Numbered from the stretch's first letter, positions 1 through 7,484 are shown. The stretch is 20,855 nucleotides of DNA from Pseudomonadota bacterium (GCA_963205525.1 CAUJJP010000041.1:1-20855), one strand, 5' to 3'. Notes: generated from the letters alone by a model not told the origin. A program made the numbers and translations.

Positions 1-701
1 AGCGCCAGCACCTGGACGCCACGCGCCCTGGCGGCCGCGGCGAGCTCGACCGTGATGCGCGAGTAGCGCGGCAGCGAGAGCAGCCACAGCACGTCCTCGG
101 GCCCGTAGCCGTCCAGCCGGCGAAAGACCTCGTGGCTGCCACCGCCCAGCGCGAGCAGGTCCACCCCGGCGCCGAAGTAGCTCAGCACGCCGAAGGCGTA
201 GCCGGCGAGGTAGGCACTGACGTCGTCGGCGAACAGCGCCACGCGCCGGCCATTCAGCACCGCCTGCGCAAAGCGCTCGCAGCGCGCTGGGTCGAGGTCT
301 GCCGTGCTCTGCGCCAGCGCCGCGGCGGCGTCGGCCAGCGCCTGCTGCATCAGGTGGTGGGCGCTCGCCCCGTCCTGGCCCTGCTGCTGCAGGCGCAGCT
401 TGTCCAGCGCGCTGGCGCCCGGATGCAGCTCGCGCTGCCAGTGCGCGCGCATGGCGGCATAACCGGGGTAGCCGAGCGCGCGCGCGAACCGGTTTGCCGA
501 CGCCACCGAGACCCGCGCCTTGCGTGCCAGGGCGTCGATCGCCAAGGTGGCGGCCTCGAAGCGGTGCGCCAGCACGTAGTCGGCGAGCCGGCGTGCGCTT
601 GCGGTCAGGCCCTCGTAGGCCTGCTGGACGCGGGCGGCGGCGCCCGCCTCGGCGGCGGGCGCTGTCGTTGCGGGTTTGGCGGCGGCGGGCGGACGCGGCA
701 C
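1..701 (-). CDS. RpiR/MurR-family transcriptional regulator with SIS domain (3' end outside window)
   Basis: A DNA-binding regulator of the RpiR family, whose members sense phosphosugars or related metabolites through a SIS domain. About 233 residues are visible; the C-terminus runs off the left edge. Residues 35-85 form the typical N-terminal helix-turn-helix (RLADYVLAH...LARKARVSVASANRFARALGY), and residues 135-233 read as the start of a SIS domain ending in the DVLWLLSLPRYSR stretch. The start is taken as GTG at 701, three bases past the stop of the upstream binding-protein gene and in the same frame; no other start codon lies before the HTH. I see no good Shine-Dalgarno, so translation probably depends on re-initiation after the upstream gene. 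It is co-directional with the solute-binding protein and amidohydrolase genes and probably controls that operon. The family call is secure; the effector is unknown. Confidence 0.85.
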   Translation of the reverse strand, partial: MPRPPAAAKPATTAPAAEAGAAARVQQAYEGLTASARRLADYVLAHRFEAATLAIDALARKARVSVASANRFARALGYPGYAAMRAHWQRELHPGASALDKLRLQQQGQDGASAHHLMQQALADAAAALAQSTADLDPARCERFAQAVLNGRRVALFADDVSAYLAGYAFGVLSYFGAGVDLLALGGGSHEVFRRLDGYGPEDVLWLLSLPRYSRITVELAAAARARGVQVLA

Positions 702-704
702 GGA

Positions 705-2327
705 TCAGTTGACGCGCGCGAAGCGCAGCGGGTTGGCGTTGTCGGGGAACTGGACCACCTCGACATTCTTGCGCACGCCCCAGGACAGCATCTGGTGCAG
801 CAGCGGCAGCACGGGCAGATCGTCGGCGATGATGCCCAGCGCCTGCGCGACCAGGGCCTGGCGCGCCGCGGGGTCGGTCTCGACGCCGATGCGCGCGGTG
901 AGATCGTCCAGTGGCGGGTTGCTGTAGCGGCCGAGGTTGAACTGGCCCTGGCCGCCGGGCTGCGGCGTGTTCAGCAGCGCCCACAAGGTGTTCTGCACGT
1001 CGTTGCCGGCCGGCTGCCAGCCCAGCAGGTAGGTCGTGACCTCGCGCTTGAGCGCCTTCGGGAAGTACAGGGTCTTGGTCTCGGCCTGCAGCGAGGTCTT
1101 GACGCCGATGCGGGTCCACATCGCGGCCACCGCCTGGCACAGCTCGGAGTCGTTCACATAGCGGTCGTTCGGGCACTGCAGCCCGATCTCGAAACCCTCC
1201 GGATAGCCGGCCTCGGCGAGCAGCTTGCGCGCAGCCTCCACGCTGTAGGGCGGGCGCTTGTCCAGCGCCGCCACGTAGCCGCGCACGCCGGGCGCGATCA
1301 GGTTGCCGGCCGGCAGCGCGGCACCGCGCATGAGCTTGCTGCGGATGCTCTCCATGTCCAGCGCCAGGTACATGGCGCGGCGCACGCGCTTGTCCTTCAG
1401 CGGGTTGCGGCCCTTGACACTGGACTGCAGCAGCTCGTCGCGGAACACGTCCAGCCCCAGGTACATGGTGCGCAGCTCGGGCCCCTGCAGCAGCTTGATC
1501 TGGGGGTCTGCGCGCAGCCGGTCGGTGTCCTGCAGCGCCACCGGCTCCATCATGTCGACCTCGCCGGAGACCAGCGCGGCGAGCCGGGTGGCGTCGTTGG
1601 CGATCGGGGTGAACACGACCCGGCTCAGGTTGTGCTCGACCTTGCCCCACCAGTTCGGGTTCGGCAGCAGCGTGGTGCGCACCCCTGGCTGGCGGGTGTC
1701 GAGCATGAAGGGGCCGGTGCCGTTGGCGTGCAAAGTGGCGTGGTTCTCGCGCCCCTTGCGCACGTCCATCGGCAGGCTGGCGTTGTGCTGCTCGCACCAG
1801 GCCTTGTTCATGATCAGCCAGCCTGCGAGCACGTCGGGCAGGATGGGGAAGGGGCTGCGCGTGACGATGTCCACGGTGTGGCTGTCGACCTTGCGTATCT
1901 CCTTGATCTGCGCCACGTAGAGCTTGGTGTCGGAGGACTCGGCGCGCGTGCGCTCGAGGGTGAACAGCAGGTCGTCGGCGCTGAACGGCGAGCCGTCGTG
2001 GAAGCGCACGTCGCGCCGCAGCTCGAAGCGCCAGGTGCTGGGGTCGATCGCGCGCCACGAGGTGGCCAGCCCCGGGGCGAGTGCGAACTGGCGGTCGCGC
2101 ACGATCAGCGGCTCGTAGATGTTGGCCAGGAAGCTGAGCTGGAAGCTCTCCTGCAGCGAGTGCGGGTCCATCGACGAGGCGTCGCCCTGGTTGGCCAGAC
2201 GCAGGGTGGCCGCCTGCGCAGGCACCAGCGCGGCGGCCATGGCCAGGCCGGCGAGACACAGCGCGCGTTTCAGGCGCCGCGACAGAAGATGCGCCAGCGG
2301 CTCGCGCAGGGGGGCATTGGCAGTCAT
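705..2327 (-). CDS. ABC transporter substrate-binding protein, family 5 (peptide/nickel type)
   Basis: A 540-residue periplasmic binding protein of the DppA/OppA class (SBP_bac_5), which delivers peptides or similar solutes to an ABC importer. Residues 1-39 form a Sec signal peptide with a hydrophobic core and a cut after AQA. The mature part opens with LRLANQGDASSMDPH and carries NIYEPLI, WRFELRRDVRFHDGSPFSADD and NGTGPF, the usual N-terminal family landmarks. ATG at 2327 is chosen because AAGGAG sits six bases upstream. It lies 65 bp downstream of the M20 amidohydrolase gene and three bases from the RpiR gene, so the three look like one operon. No permease or ATPase gene is visible nearby; they may lie beyond the left edge or be elsewhere. 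The substrate is inferred only from the family and from the neighbouring amidohydrolase. Confidence 0.93.
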   Translation of the reverse strand: MTANAPLREPLAHLLSRRLKRALCLAGLAMAAALVPAQAATLRLANQGDASSMDPHSLQESFQLSFLANIYEPLIVRDRQFALAPGLATSWRAIDPSTWRFELRRDVRFHDGSPFSADDLLFTLERTRAESSDTKLYVAQIKEIRKVDSHTVDIVTRSPFPILPDVLAGWLIMNKAWCEQHNASLPMDVRKGRENHATLHANGTGPFMLDTRQPGVRTTLLPNPNWWGKVEHNLSRVVFTPIANDATRLAALVSGEVDMMEPVALQDTDRLRADPQIKLLQGPELRTMYLGLDVFRDELLQSSVKGRNPLKDKRVRRAMYLALDMESIRSKLMRGAALPAGNLIAPGVRGYVAALDKRPPYSVEAARKLLAEAGYPEGFEIGLQCPNDRYVNDSELCQAVAAMWTRIGVKTSLQAETKTLYFPKALKREVTTYLLGWQPAGNDVQNTLWALLNTPQPGGQGQFNLGRYSNPPLDDLTARIGVETDPAARQALVAQALGIIADDLPVLPLLHQMLSWGVRKNVEVVQFPDNANPLRFARVN

Positions 2328-2392
2328 GGCAGTCTCCTTTTGGGGTTGTGGCGCGGGCCGTGCGCGGCTGTGTGTCGCGCGCCGGCGGGGGT

Positions 2393-3604
2393 CTACAAAG
2401 GCATGGCTTCCTGCGCCAGCGCCACCAGCAGGCCGGCGCCGATCGGGATGATCTGGTCGTTGAAGTCGTAGCTCGGGTTGTGCAGGGTGCGGCCTTCCTC
2501 GGCCCCGCCCTGGCCGACGCGCAGGTAGGCGCCGGGCCGGCGCAGCAGCATGACCGAGAAGTCCTCGGAGGCGGTCGAGGGCATGGGCTGGGTGAGCACC
2601 TGTTCGGCCCCCAGCATCCGGGCCGCCACCTCGGCGGCGAAGCGCGCCTCGCGCTCGCTGCTGATGGTGGGTGGGAACAGCCGCGTGTAGTCCAGCTGGG
2701 TGCTGCAGCCGTGCGCCTGTGCCACCGCCTGCGCCACCTCGAGCAGACGGCGCTCCAGCAGGTCCTGCACCGCCAGCGAGAAGCTGCGCACCGTGCCGCC
2801 CAGGCTGACGCTGGCCGGGATCACGTTGCGCGCGGCGAGGTCGCCACCTTGCAGGGCGCAGACGCTGAGCACGGCGGACTCCATCGGCGGCACGTTGCGC
2901 GCGACCAGGGTCTGCAGCGCGAGCACGATGTGCGCCGCCGCCACCACCGGGTCTGCCGCCAGGTGCGGGTGCGCACCGTGGCCGCCGCGCCCGTGTACGT
3001 GCAGGGTGAACATGTCTGCCGCCGACAGGCAGGCCCCGGGCGCCACCGCCACCGTGCCCACCGGCAGCACCGGCGAGTTGTGCAGGGCATAGATCTCGTC
3101 GCAGGGGAAGCGCTCGAACAGGCCGTCGTCGAGCATCGCCTGCGCGCCGCCGCGGCCCTCCTCGGCGGGCTGGAAGATCAGGTGCACGGTGCCGTCGAAC
3201 TGGCGTGTCGCCGCCAGCTGCTGGGCGGCGGCGAGCAGCATCGCGGTGTGGCCGTCGTGGCCGCAGGCGTGCATCGCACCCGGGCGCTGCGATGCGTGGG
3301 GCAGGCCCGTGCACTCCTGCAGCGCGAGCGCGTCCATGTCGGCGCGCAGGCCGATGCTGCGGCCACTGGCCTGCTGCTTGCCGTGGTGGCGGCCGTGGAT
3401 CACGCCCACCACGCCGGTGCGCCCGACGCCCCGGTGCACCTGGACGCCGCAGGCCTGCAGCCAGGCGGCGACGCGCGCGCTGGTGCGCTCCTCCTCGAAA
3501 CCCAGTTCGGGCCAGGCGTGCAACTCACGGCGCAGGGCGCTGAGCGCCGGCTGCTGGGCCAGGATCTGGCGGTAGACGGGGTGGTGTTCCAAATCGCTGT
3601 TCAC
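2393..3604 (-). CDS. M20D-family amidohydrolase (hippurate hydrolase / N-acyl-amino-acid amidohydrolase type)
   Basis: A 403-residue cytoplasmic metal-dependent hydrolase that cleaves amide bonds of N-acyl amino acids, hippurate-like compounds or small peptides. Family features in order are HAWPELGFEE (29-38), GLRADMDAL (85-93), ACGHDGHTAML (113-123), FQPAEEG (144-150), ALHNSP (173-178), a lid domain from about 195 to 305, and LHNPSYDFND (374-383). The expected metal ligands C114, H116, E148/E149, H175 and H375 are all present. The start is GTG at 3604; no ATG occurs before the conserved N-terminus and no strong ribosome binding site is visible. It is the first gene of a minus-strand operon with a peptide-type binding protein and an RpiR regulator, suggesting that an imported peptide or acylated amino acid is hydrolysed inside the cell. 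Aminoacylase and hippuricase activities cannot be told apart here. Confidence 0.92.
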   Translation of the reverse strand: MNSDLEHHPVYRQILAQQPALSALRRELHAWPELGFEEERTSARVAAWLQACGVQVHRGVGRTGVVGVIHGRHHGKQQASGRSIGLRADMDALALQECTGLPHASQRPGAMHACGHDGHTAMLLAAAQQLAATRQFDGTVHLIFQPAEEGRGGAQAMLDDGLFERFPCDEIYALHNSPVLPVGTVAVAPGACLSAADMFTLHVHGRGGHGAHPHLAADPVVAAAHIVLALQTLVARNVPPMESAVLSVCALQGGDLAARNVIPASVSLGGTVRSFSLAVQDLLERRLLEVAQAVAQAHGCSTQLDYTRLFPPTISSEREARFAAEVAARMLGAEQVLTQPMPSTASEDFSVMLLRRPGAYLRVGQGGAEEGRTLHNPSYDFNDQIIPIGAGLLVALAQEAMPL

Positions 3605-3865
3605 ACGAGGACAGGCGGGCGGGGCCGCCGCTGAAAACGCGGAGGCAACACCTGCCGAAGAAAGAAAACTAATTTTCAGATGCTAGGGCGATGCCACCAT
3701 CCCCGGGACCCGGGTTGACCCCGATGCGCGACCCTTATGCAGGCGGCCACGGTCGGCGACCCGCCTTTGCTGGCCCGCCCTTGCTGGCGGTCGGCGCGCG
3801 GGATGACGCACACTGTGCGTCGGCGCCCCGAGGCGATCCACCGTCCAACAAGCAGAAAGCCCCAG
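3605..3865. promoter_or_regulatory. Divergent intergenic region between the M20D operon and maeB
   Basis: This 261-bp gap separates two divergently transcribed genes and must hold both promoters. It contains one strikingly AT-rich block at 3661-3680, described separately. A TTGACC at 3715 with TATGCA 15 bp downstream is a weak plus-strand promoter candidate. I do not count the reading frame that extends upstream of maeB through this gap as coding. Confidence 0.4.
3664..3677. promoter_or_regulatory. AT-rich palindrome, candidate operator for the RpiR-type regulator
   Basis: GAAAA-CTAA-TTTTC is a perfect 5-bp inverted repeat around a 4-bp centre, inside a 20-bp A/T-rich block in otherwise very GC-rich DNA. 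It lies 60 bp upstream of the GTG of the amidohydrolase gene, whose operon ends with an RpiR-family regulator. Regulators of this family commonly bind short AT-rich palindromes near their own operons. The link to this regulator is inferred from position only. Confidence 0.35.
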
Positions 3866-6196
3866 ATGCCAGAAGCCGATGACAAGCGCGCCGCGCTGCG
3901 CCGCGCCGCCCTCGAGTACCACGAGTTCCCGCGTCCGGGCAAGGTGGCGATCGCCGCCACCAAGCCGCTGGCCAACCAGCGCGACCTGTCGCTGGCCTAC
4001 TCGCCCGGCGTCGCCGCTGCCTGCGAGGAGATCGTGGCCGACCCGGCGGCGGCCTTTCGCTACACCAGCCGCGGCAACCTGGTGGCGGTGGTGACCAACG
4101 GCACCGCGGTGCTCGGACTGGGCGACATCGGTCCGCTGGCAGCCAAGCCGGTGATGGAAGGCAAGGGCGTGCTGTTCAAGAAGTTCGCCGGCATCGACGT
4201 CTTCGACCTCGAGCTGCAGGAGCGCGACCTCGACCGTCTGGTCGACATCATCGCCGCCCTCGAACCGAGCTTCGGCGGCATCAACCTGGAGGACATCAAG
4301 GCGCCGGACTGCTTCTACGTCGAGCGCAAGCTGCGCGAGCGCATGAAGATCCCGGTCTTCCACGACGACCAGCACGGCACCGCCATCGTCGTCGGCGCGG
4401 CGCTGCTGAACGCGCTCCAGGTCACCGGCAAGAAGATCGAGGAGATCAAGCTCGTGGCCAGCGGCGCCGGTGCGGCCGCACTCGCCTGCCTGGGACTGCT
4501 CGTCAAGCTGGGCCTGCCGCGCGCCCACATCTGGGTCACCGACCTCGCGGGCGTGGTCTGGCGCGGGCGCACCGAGCTCATGGACGAGGACAAGGCGCAG
4601 TTCGCGCAGGACACGGCGGCGCGCAGCCTGGCCGAGGTGATGGCGGGCGCCGATGTCTTCCTCGGCCTCTCGGCGGGCGGCGTGCTCAAGCCGGAGCTGG
4701 TGGCGAAGATGGCCCCGCGGCCGGTGATCTTCGCGCTCGCCAACCCGACGCCCGAGATCCTGCCCGAGGAAGCGCTGGCGGTGCGCCCGGACGCCATCCT
4801 CGCCACCGGTCGCACCGACTACCCGAACCAGGTCAACAACGTCCTGTGCTTCCCCTACATCTTCCGCGGCGCGCTGGACTGCGGGGCGACGACGGTGACC
4901 GATGCGATGGAGATCGCCGCCGTGCGCGCGATCGCCGAGCTGGCACAGGCCGAGCAGAGCGACGTCGTCGCCGCCGCCTACGCTGGCCAGACCCTGGCCT
5001 TCGGGCCCGAGTACCTGATTCCCAAGCCGTTCGACCCCCGGCTGATGAGCAAGATCGCGCCCGCGGTGGCGCAGGCCGCGGTCGACTCCGGCGTCGCCCT
5101 GCGGCCGATCGCCGACATGGCGGCCTACCACGACAAGCTGCAGTCCTTCGCCTACGCCTCCAGCCAGCTCATGCGGCCGATCTACGCGATCGCGAAAGCG
5201 GCGACGAGCAAACGCCTGGCCTACGCCGAGGGCGAGGAGGAGCGCGTGCTGCGCGCGGCGCAGATCGTGGTCGACGAGAACATCGCGCGCCCGACCCTGA
5301 TCGGCCGGCCGGCGGTGATCGCGCAGCGCATCGAGCGCTTCGGGCTGCGGCTGCGCCAGGACCAGGACTACGACGTCGTCAACATCGACCAGGACCACCG
5401 CTACCGCGACTTCTGGCAGACCTACCACCGGCTCACCGAGCGCAAGGGGGTGACGCAGCAGTTCGCCATGATCGAGATGCGCCGGCGCCTGACGCTGATC
5501 GGCGCCATGCTGCTGCACAAGGGCGTGGTCGACGGCATGCTCTGCGGCACCTGGGGCACGACCGCCAACCACCTGAGCTACATCGACCAGGTCATAGGCC
5601 GGCGCGCCGGCGGCAGCCCGAGCACGGCGCAGGACGTGCGCGTGTACGCCTGCATGAACGCGCTCCTGCTGCCGGGGCGGCAGGTGTTCCTGGTCGACAC
5701 CCACGTCAACGTCGACCCCAGCCCCGAACAGCTGTGCGAGATCACGGTGATGGCGGCCGAGGAGATGCGACGCTTCGGCCTCGTGCCCAAGGCGGCCCTG
5801 CTCTCGGCGTCCAACTTCGGCAGCCTGGAGATCCCGAGCGCGCTCAAGATGCGGCGCACCCTGGCGCTGCTGCACGAGCAGGCGCCCTGGCTGGAGGTGG
5901 ACGGCGAGATGCACGGCGACATCGCGCTCGACGCCGCCGGCCGCCAGCGCCTGATGCCGCACAGCAGCCTGCAGGGCGAGGCCAACCTACTCGTGTTTCC
6001 CAACATCGACACCGCCAACATCGCCTACAACCTGCTCAAGACCGCCGCCGGCGGCGGCATCGCGGTCGGCCCGGTGCTGCTGGGCGCGGACCGGCCGGTC
6101 CACATCCTGACCGCCTCGGCCACCGTGCGCCGCATCGTCAACATGAGCGCCTTGACCGTGGCCGACGCCCAGGCCACGCGCCAGATTCAAGCGTGA
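3866..6196 (+). CDS. maeB: NADP-dependent malic enzyme, MaeB type (malic enzyme fused to phosphotransacetylase-like domain)
   Basis: A 776-residue cytoplasmic enzyme that oxidatively decarboxylates malate to pyruvate with reduction of NADP. Residues 1-160 form the malic N-terminal domain, with the [21 protein letters not shown] signature (catalytic Tyr45), the Lys94 region and the metal-binding LED at 141-143. FHDDQHGTA at 165-172 and the dinucleotide-binding SGAGAAA at 199-205 follow. From about 425 to the end is the phosphotransacetylase-like domain typical of large bacterial MaeB proteins, which is generally regulatory rather than catalytic. The length agrees with the usual 750-770. ATG at 3866 is preferred over an in-frame ATG at 3737, because homology begins directly after it and the earlier stretch has no family character. 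The gene stands alone, with divergent and unrelated neighbours. Confidence 0.96.
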   Translation: MPEADDKRAALRRAALEYHEFPRPGKVAIAATKPLANQRDLSLAYSPGVAAACEEIVADPAAAFRYTSRGNLVAVVTNGTAVLGLGDIGPLAAKPVMEGKGVLFKKFAGIDVFDLELQERDLDRLVDIIAALEPSFGGINLEDIKAPDCFYVERKLRERMKIPVFHDDQHGTAIVVGAALLNALQVTGKKIEEIKLVASGAGAAALACLGLLVKLGLPRAHIWVTDLAGVVWRGRTELMDEDKAQFAQDTAARSLAEVMAGADVFLGLSAGGVLKPELVAKMAPRPVIFALANPTPEILPEEALAVRPDAILATGRTDYPNQVNNVLCFPYIFRGALDCGATTVTDAMEIAAVRAIAELAQAEQSDVVAAAYAGQTLAFGPEYLIPKPFDPRLMSKIAPAVAQAAVDSGVALRPIADMAAYHDKLQSFAYASSQLMRPIYAIAKAATSKRLAYAEGEEERVLRAAQIVVDENIARPTLIGRPAVIAQRIERFGLRLRQDQDYDVVNIDQDHRYRDFWQTYHRLTERKGVTQQFAMIEMRRRLTLIGAMLLHKGVVDGMLCGTWGTTANHLSYIDQVIGRRAGGSPSTAQDVRVYACMNALLLPGRQVFLVDTHVNVDPSPEQLCEITVMAAEEMRRFGLVPKAALLSASNFGSLEIPSALKMRRTLALLHEQAPWLEVDGEMHGDIALDAAGRQRLMPHSSLQGEANLLVFPNIDTANIAYNLLKTAAGGGIAVGPVLLGADRPVHILTASATVRRIVNMSALTVADAQATRQIQA

Positions 6197-6243
6197 GCGC
6201 ACACTTATCAACCTGACAGCAACCCCTGCCGGCGCTGGGCGGC

Positions 6244-6272
6244 TTGAGCTTTGGGGGCGATTCCGGTAGCAT
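6244..6272 (+). promoter_or_regulatory. Candidate sigma-70 promoter for the ribonuclease gene
   Basis: TTGAGC (6244-6249) and TAGCAT (6267-6272) are separated by exactly 17 bp and each matches four of six consensus positions. Transcription from here would start near 6279 and give a leader of about 44 nt before the ATG at 6323. It lies 47 bp beyond the maeB stop and would let the ribonuclease/inhibitor pair be expressed on its own. Not proven. Confidence 0.4.
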
Positions 6273-6322
6273 CACGGGCTTGTTTTCAGGGTTTACCCGT
6301 GTCCCCAGGGGGTCTGGTCCGG

Positions 6323-6760
6323 ATGTCGGTCCACGCGTCGTCCAGGTCAGCATCAAACGCGATCAAGTCAGTGCTTGCTTCGCAGTTTGTGGCGCTGGCG
6401 TCGGCTGTTTTGATGTCCGGCTGGGTTTCGTCGGCGGTCGGGCGTGAGGCGGTCGAGCCATCCCGAGAGGTGGTGGTTGCGCTGCCAACGCTGCCGGTGC
6501 AGGCCCAGCGCACGCACGCGCTCATCCTGGCCGGCGGTCCGTTCCCCTACCCCGAGAAGGACGCGACGGTGTTCGGCAACCGCGAGCAGCTGCTGCCACG
6601 CCAGCGCCGGGGCTACTACCGGGAGTACACCGTGAAGACGCCCGGGGTCCGTCACCGCGGGGCGCGCCGCATCGTCTGCGGCGGCCTGCAACCGACGAAC
6701 CCCGAGGCCTGCTACTACACCGCCGACCACTACGCGAGCTTTGCCCGCATCGTGCAGTGA
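6323..6760 (+). CDS. Secreted guanyl-specific ribonuclease, RNase Sa/barnase (N1/T1) family
   Basis: A 145-residue precursor of a small extracytoplasmic endoribonuclease that cleaves RNA after guanosine. Residues 1 to about 40 form a Sec-type signal peptide (basic start, hydrophobic 17-38). The mature part matches the Streptomyces RNase Sa pattern from memory: GGPFPYPEKDATVFGNRE (71-88), GYYREYTVKTPG (97-108), RHRGARRIV (110-118) and YYTADHYASF (131-140). The catalytic triad is inferred as Glu101, Arg116 and His136. Cysteines 119 and 130 do not sit at the ends like the RNase Sa disulfide pair. ATG at 6323 is preceded by AGGGGG ten bases away; in-frame TTG 6251 and GTG 6299 are less likely because they would lengthen the n-region. 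Signal-peptide codons are less GC-biased than those of the mature domain. A barstar-like inhibitor gene follows 51 bp downstream. Confidence 0.9.
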   Translation: MSVHASSRSASNAIKSVLASQFVALASAVLMSGWVSSAVGREAVEPSREVVVALPTLPVQAQRTHALILAGGPFPYPEKDATVFGNREQLLPRQRRGYYREYTVKTPGVRHRGARRIVCGGLQPTNPEACYYTADHYASFARIVQ

Positions 6761-6811
6761 TCGACGCTCCGCTTGGTTTTGAACGCTTTTGAGACTCCGA
6801 GGATCGCGACC

Positions 6812-7207
6812 ATGCTCTTGCAGACCGTCCGTCCGAACATCGTGCAGGCCATCCGGGCATACCGGGTGTCCGATCTGATGCAGGCGACCGAACAGGCCGG
6901 ACAGCACTTTCTCTACGCCAGGCTCGCCGACCTGCAGTCCAAGCAGGAGGTGCTGGAAGGCATCGCCACCTCCTTCCTGTTTCCGGTGCACTTCGGAAAG
7001 AACCTGGACGCCCTGTACGACTGCATGACCGACCTCGTGCACAAGGCCGGCGCCCAGCCGGGCTTCGTCGTCGTGCTCGACCAGCTGCCCGACAACCCGC
7101 GCTTCGACCGCGAGGCGCGCGAGCAGCTGCTCGACGTCTTCCGCGACGCCGCCGAGTACTGGGCCGACCGCCGAATACCTTACCGATGTTTCTATTCTTT
7201 TCAGTAG
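6812..7207 (+). CDS. Barstar-family ribonuclease inhibitor (immunity protein)
   Basis: A 131-residue cytoplasmic protein with no signal peptide, expected to bind and block the ribonuclease encoded just upstream and so protect the producing cell. The core FPVHFGKNLDALYDCMTDLV (57-76) matches barstar YYGENLDALWDCLTG. The interface acids equivalent to barstar Asp35 and Asp39 are Asp66 and Asp70. Barstar Trp38 is Tyr69 here, and barstar Glu76 is probably Asp112 in LLDVFRDAAEYW. It has about 35 more N-terminal residues than barstar. ATG at 6812 is chosen for the GAGG nine bases upstream; an in-frame TTG at 6773 exists but has no ribosome binding site. The last dozen codons (CGA ATA CCT TAC CGA TGT ...) are AT-rich and rare for this genome, unlike the rest of the gene. 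Confidence 0.88.
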   Translation: MLLQTVRPNIVQAIRAYRVSDLMQATEQAGQHFLYARLADLQSKQEVLEGIATSFLFPVHFGKNLDALYDCMTDLVHKAGAQPGFVVVLDQLPDNPRFDREAREQLLDVFRDAAEYWADRRIPYRCFYSFQ

Positions 7208-7241
7208 CCCGCTCCCAGGAAAACGGGTCATGGGAGCGGGC
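7207..7241. repeat. Perfect 11-bp inverted repeat overlapping the barstar stop codon
   Basis: GCCCGCTCCCA (7207-7217) and TGGGAGCGGGC (7231-7241) are exact reverse complements around a 13-nt loop. The first arm begins on the last base of the barstar TAG. No T-run follows on either strand, so it is not a classical terminator. It could be a factor-dependent terminator, an mRNA 3'-end stabiliser or a recombination scar. Confidence 0.6.
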
Positions 7242-7386
7242 CAGCGAAACGGCCCAGACCAGCGCCACCGTCGCCAAGCCGGCGGCCAAGGTCGCCAGCA
7301 AGAACGGCATCAATCCGAACTTCGGCATGAACATGCCGATGATGAGCAGTGCCTTCGACACCGCCATGTGGCTCAGCGCCGCCTGA
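7208..7386 (+). pseudogene. Probable 3' remnant of an unidentified gene
   Basis: The frame ending in TGA at 7384-7386 shows host-like codon use after the barstar stop: of 59 codons from 7207, 54 end in G or C, including runs such as GCC ACC GTC GCC AAG CCG GCG. It reads as an Ala/Lys/Ser-rich segment and then NPNFGMNMPMMSSAFDTAMW. The only in-frame ATG (7186) lies within the barstar gene, has no ribosome binding site, and is followed by codons unlike the rest. I therefore read it as the 3' end of a gene that lost its start, perhaps when the ribonuclease module arrived. I do not recognise the family. A minus-strand frame from 7367 shares the same wobble positions, has a hydrophobic N-terminus and cannot be fully excluded, but it runs on antisense to barstar. 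Confidence 0.25.
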
Positions 7387-7414
7387 GGCGGTCGGCGTCA
7401 CACGGCATCCACAA

Positions 7415-7484
7415 GGGTCCTTTGGGGCCCTTTTGATTCGGCGGGCCCTTTGGGGCCCTTTTTAATTCGGGCCCCGCGGGGCCC
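7415..7484. repeat. Three tandem GGGYCC-N4-GGGCCC hairpins
   Basis: Three short hairpins follow one another with periods of 28 and 26 bp: GGGTCC-TTTG-GGGCCC (7415-7430), GGGCCC-TTTG-GGGCCC (7443-7458) and GGGCCC-CGCG-GGGCCC (7469-7484, a perfect 16-bp palindrome). The spacers between copies share ATTCGG. They lie between the plus-strand ribonuclease/barstar genes and the convergent rsmA gene. Confidence 0.75.
7443..7463 (+). terminator. Rho-independent terminator for the ribonuclease/barstar transcript
   Basis: The middle tandem hairpin (GGGCCC, loop TTTG, GGGCCC) is followed at once by TTTTT, the classical intrinsic terminator form on the plus strand. The first copy (8-bp stem 7413-7432 with one G-T pair) is followed by only two more Ts and would be a weaker stop. 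No matching T-run exists on the minus strand, so rsmA is not obviously served by it. Confidence 0.65.

Noticed and set aside
132..2471. A 779-codon plus-strand open frame over the regulator and binding-protein genes
   Set aside because: Its translation is rich in Arg, Ala, Gln and His with no domain, and it is antisense to genes with clear family motifs; long antisense frames are expected at this GC content.
3737..3865. N-terminal extension of MaeB from ATG 3737
   Set aside because: The 43 extra residues have no family similarity and lie in the divergent promoter gap; ATG 3866 fits the known length.
3683..5962. A 759-codon minus-strand open frame opposite maeB
   Set aside because: Low-complexity His/Asp/Arg/Leu-rich composition, no recognisable motif, and fully overlapped by the well-supported malic enzyme.
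6251..6322. TTG start of the ribonuclease at 6251
   Set aside because: It would put 24 residues in front of a good signal peptide and overlap the promoter candidate; ATG 6323 has a ribosome binding site.
6522..7367. Minus-strand 281-codon frame with a hydrophobic N-terminus
   Set aside because: Beyond about residue 60 it is an Arg/Ser-rich antisense shadow of the barstar and ribonuclease genes. The first part shares wobble positions with the plus-strand remnant, so its codon bias is not independent evidence.
7415..7484. CRISPR-like array
   Set aside because: The repeated units are short palindromes with almost identical spacers; there are no unique spacers and no cas genes.
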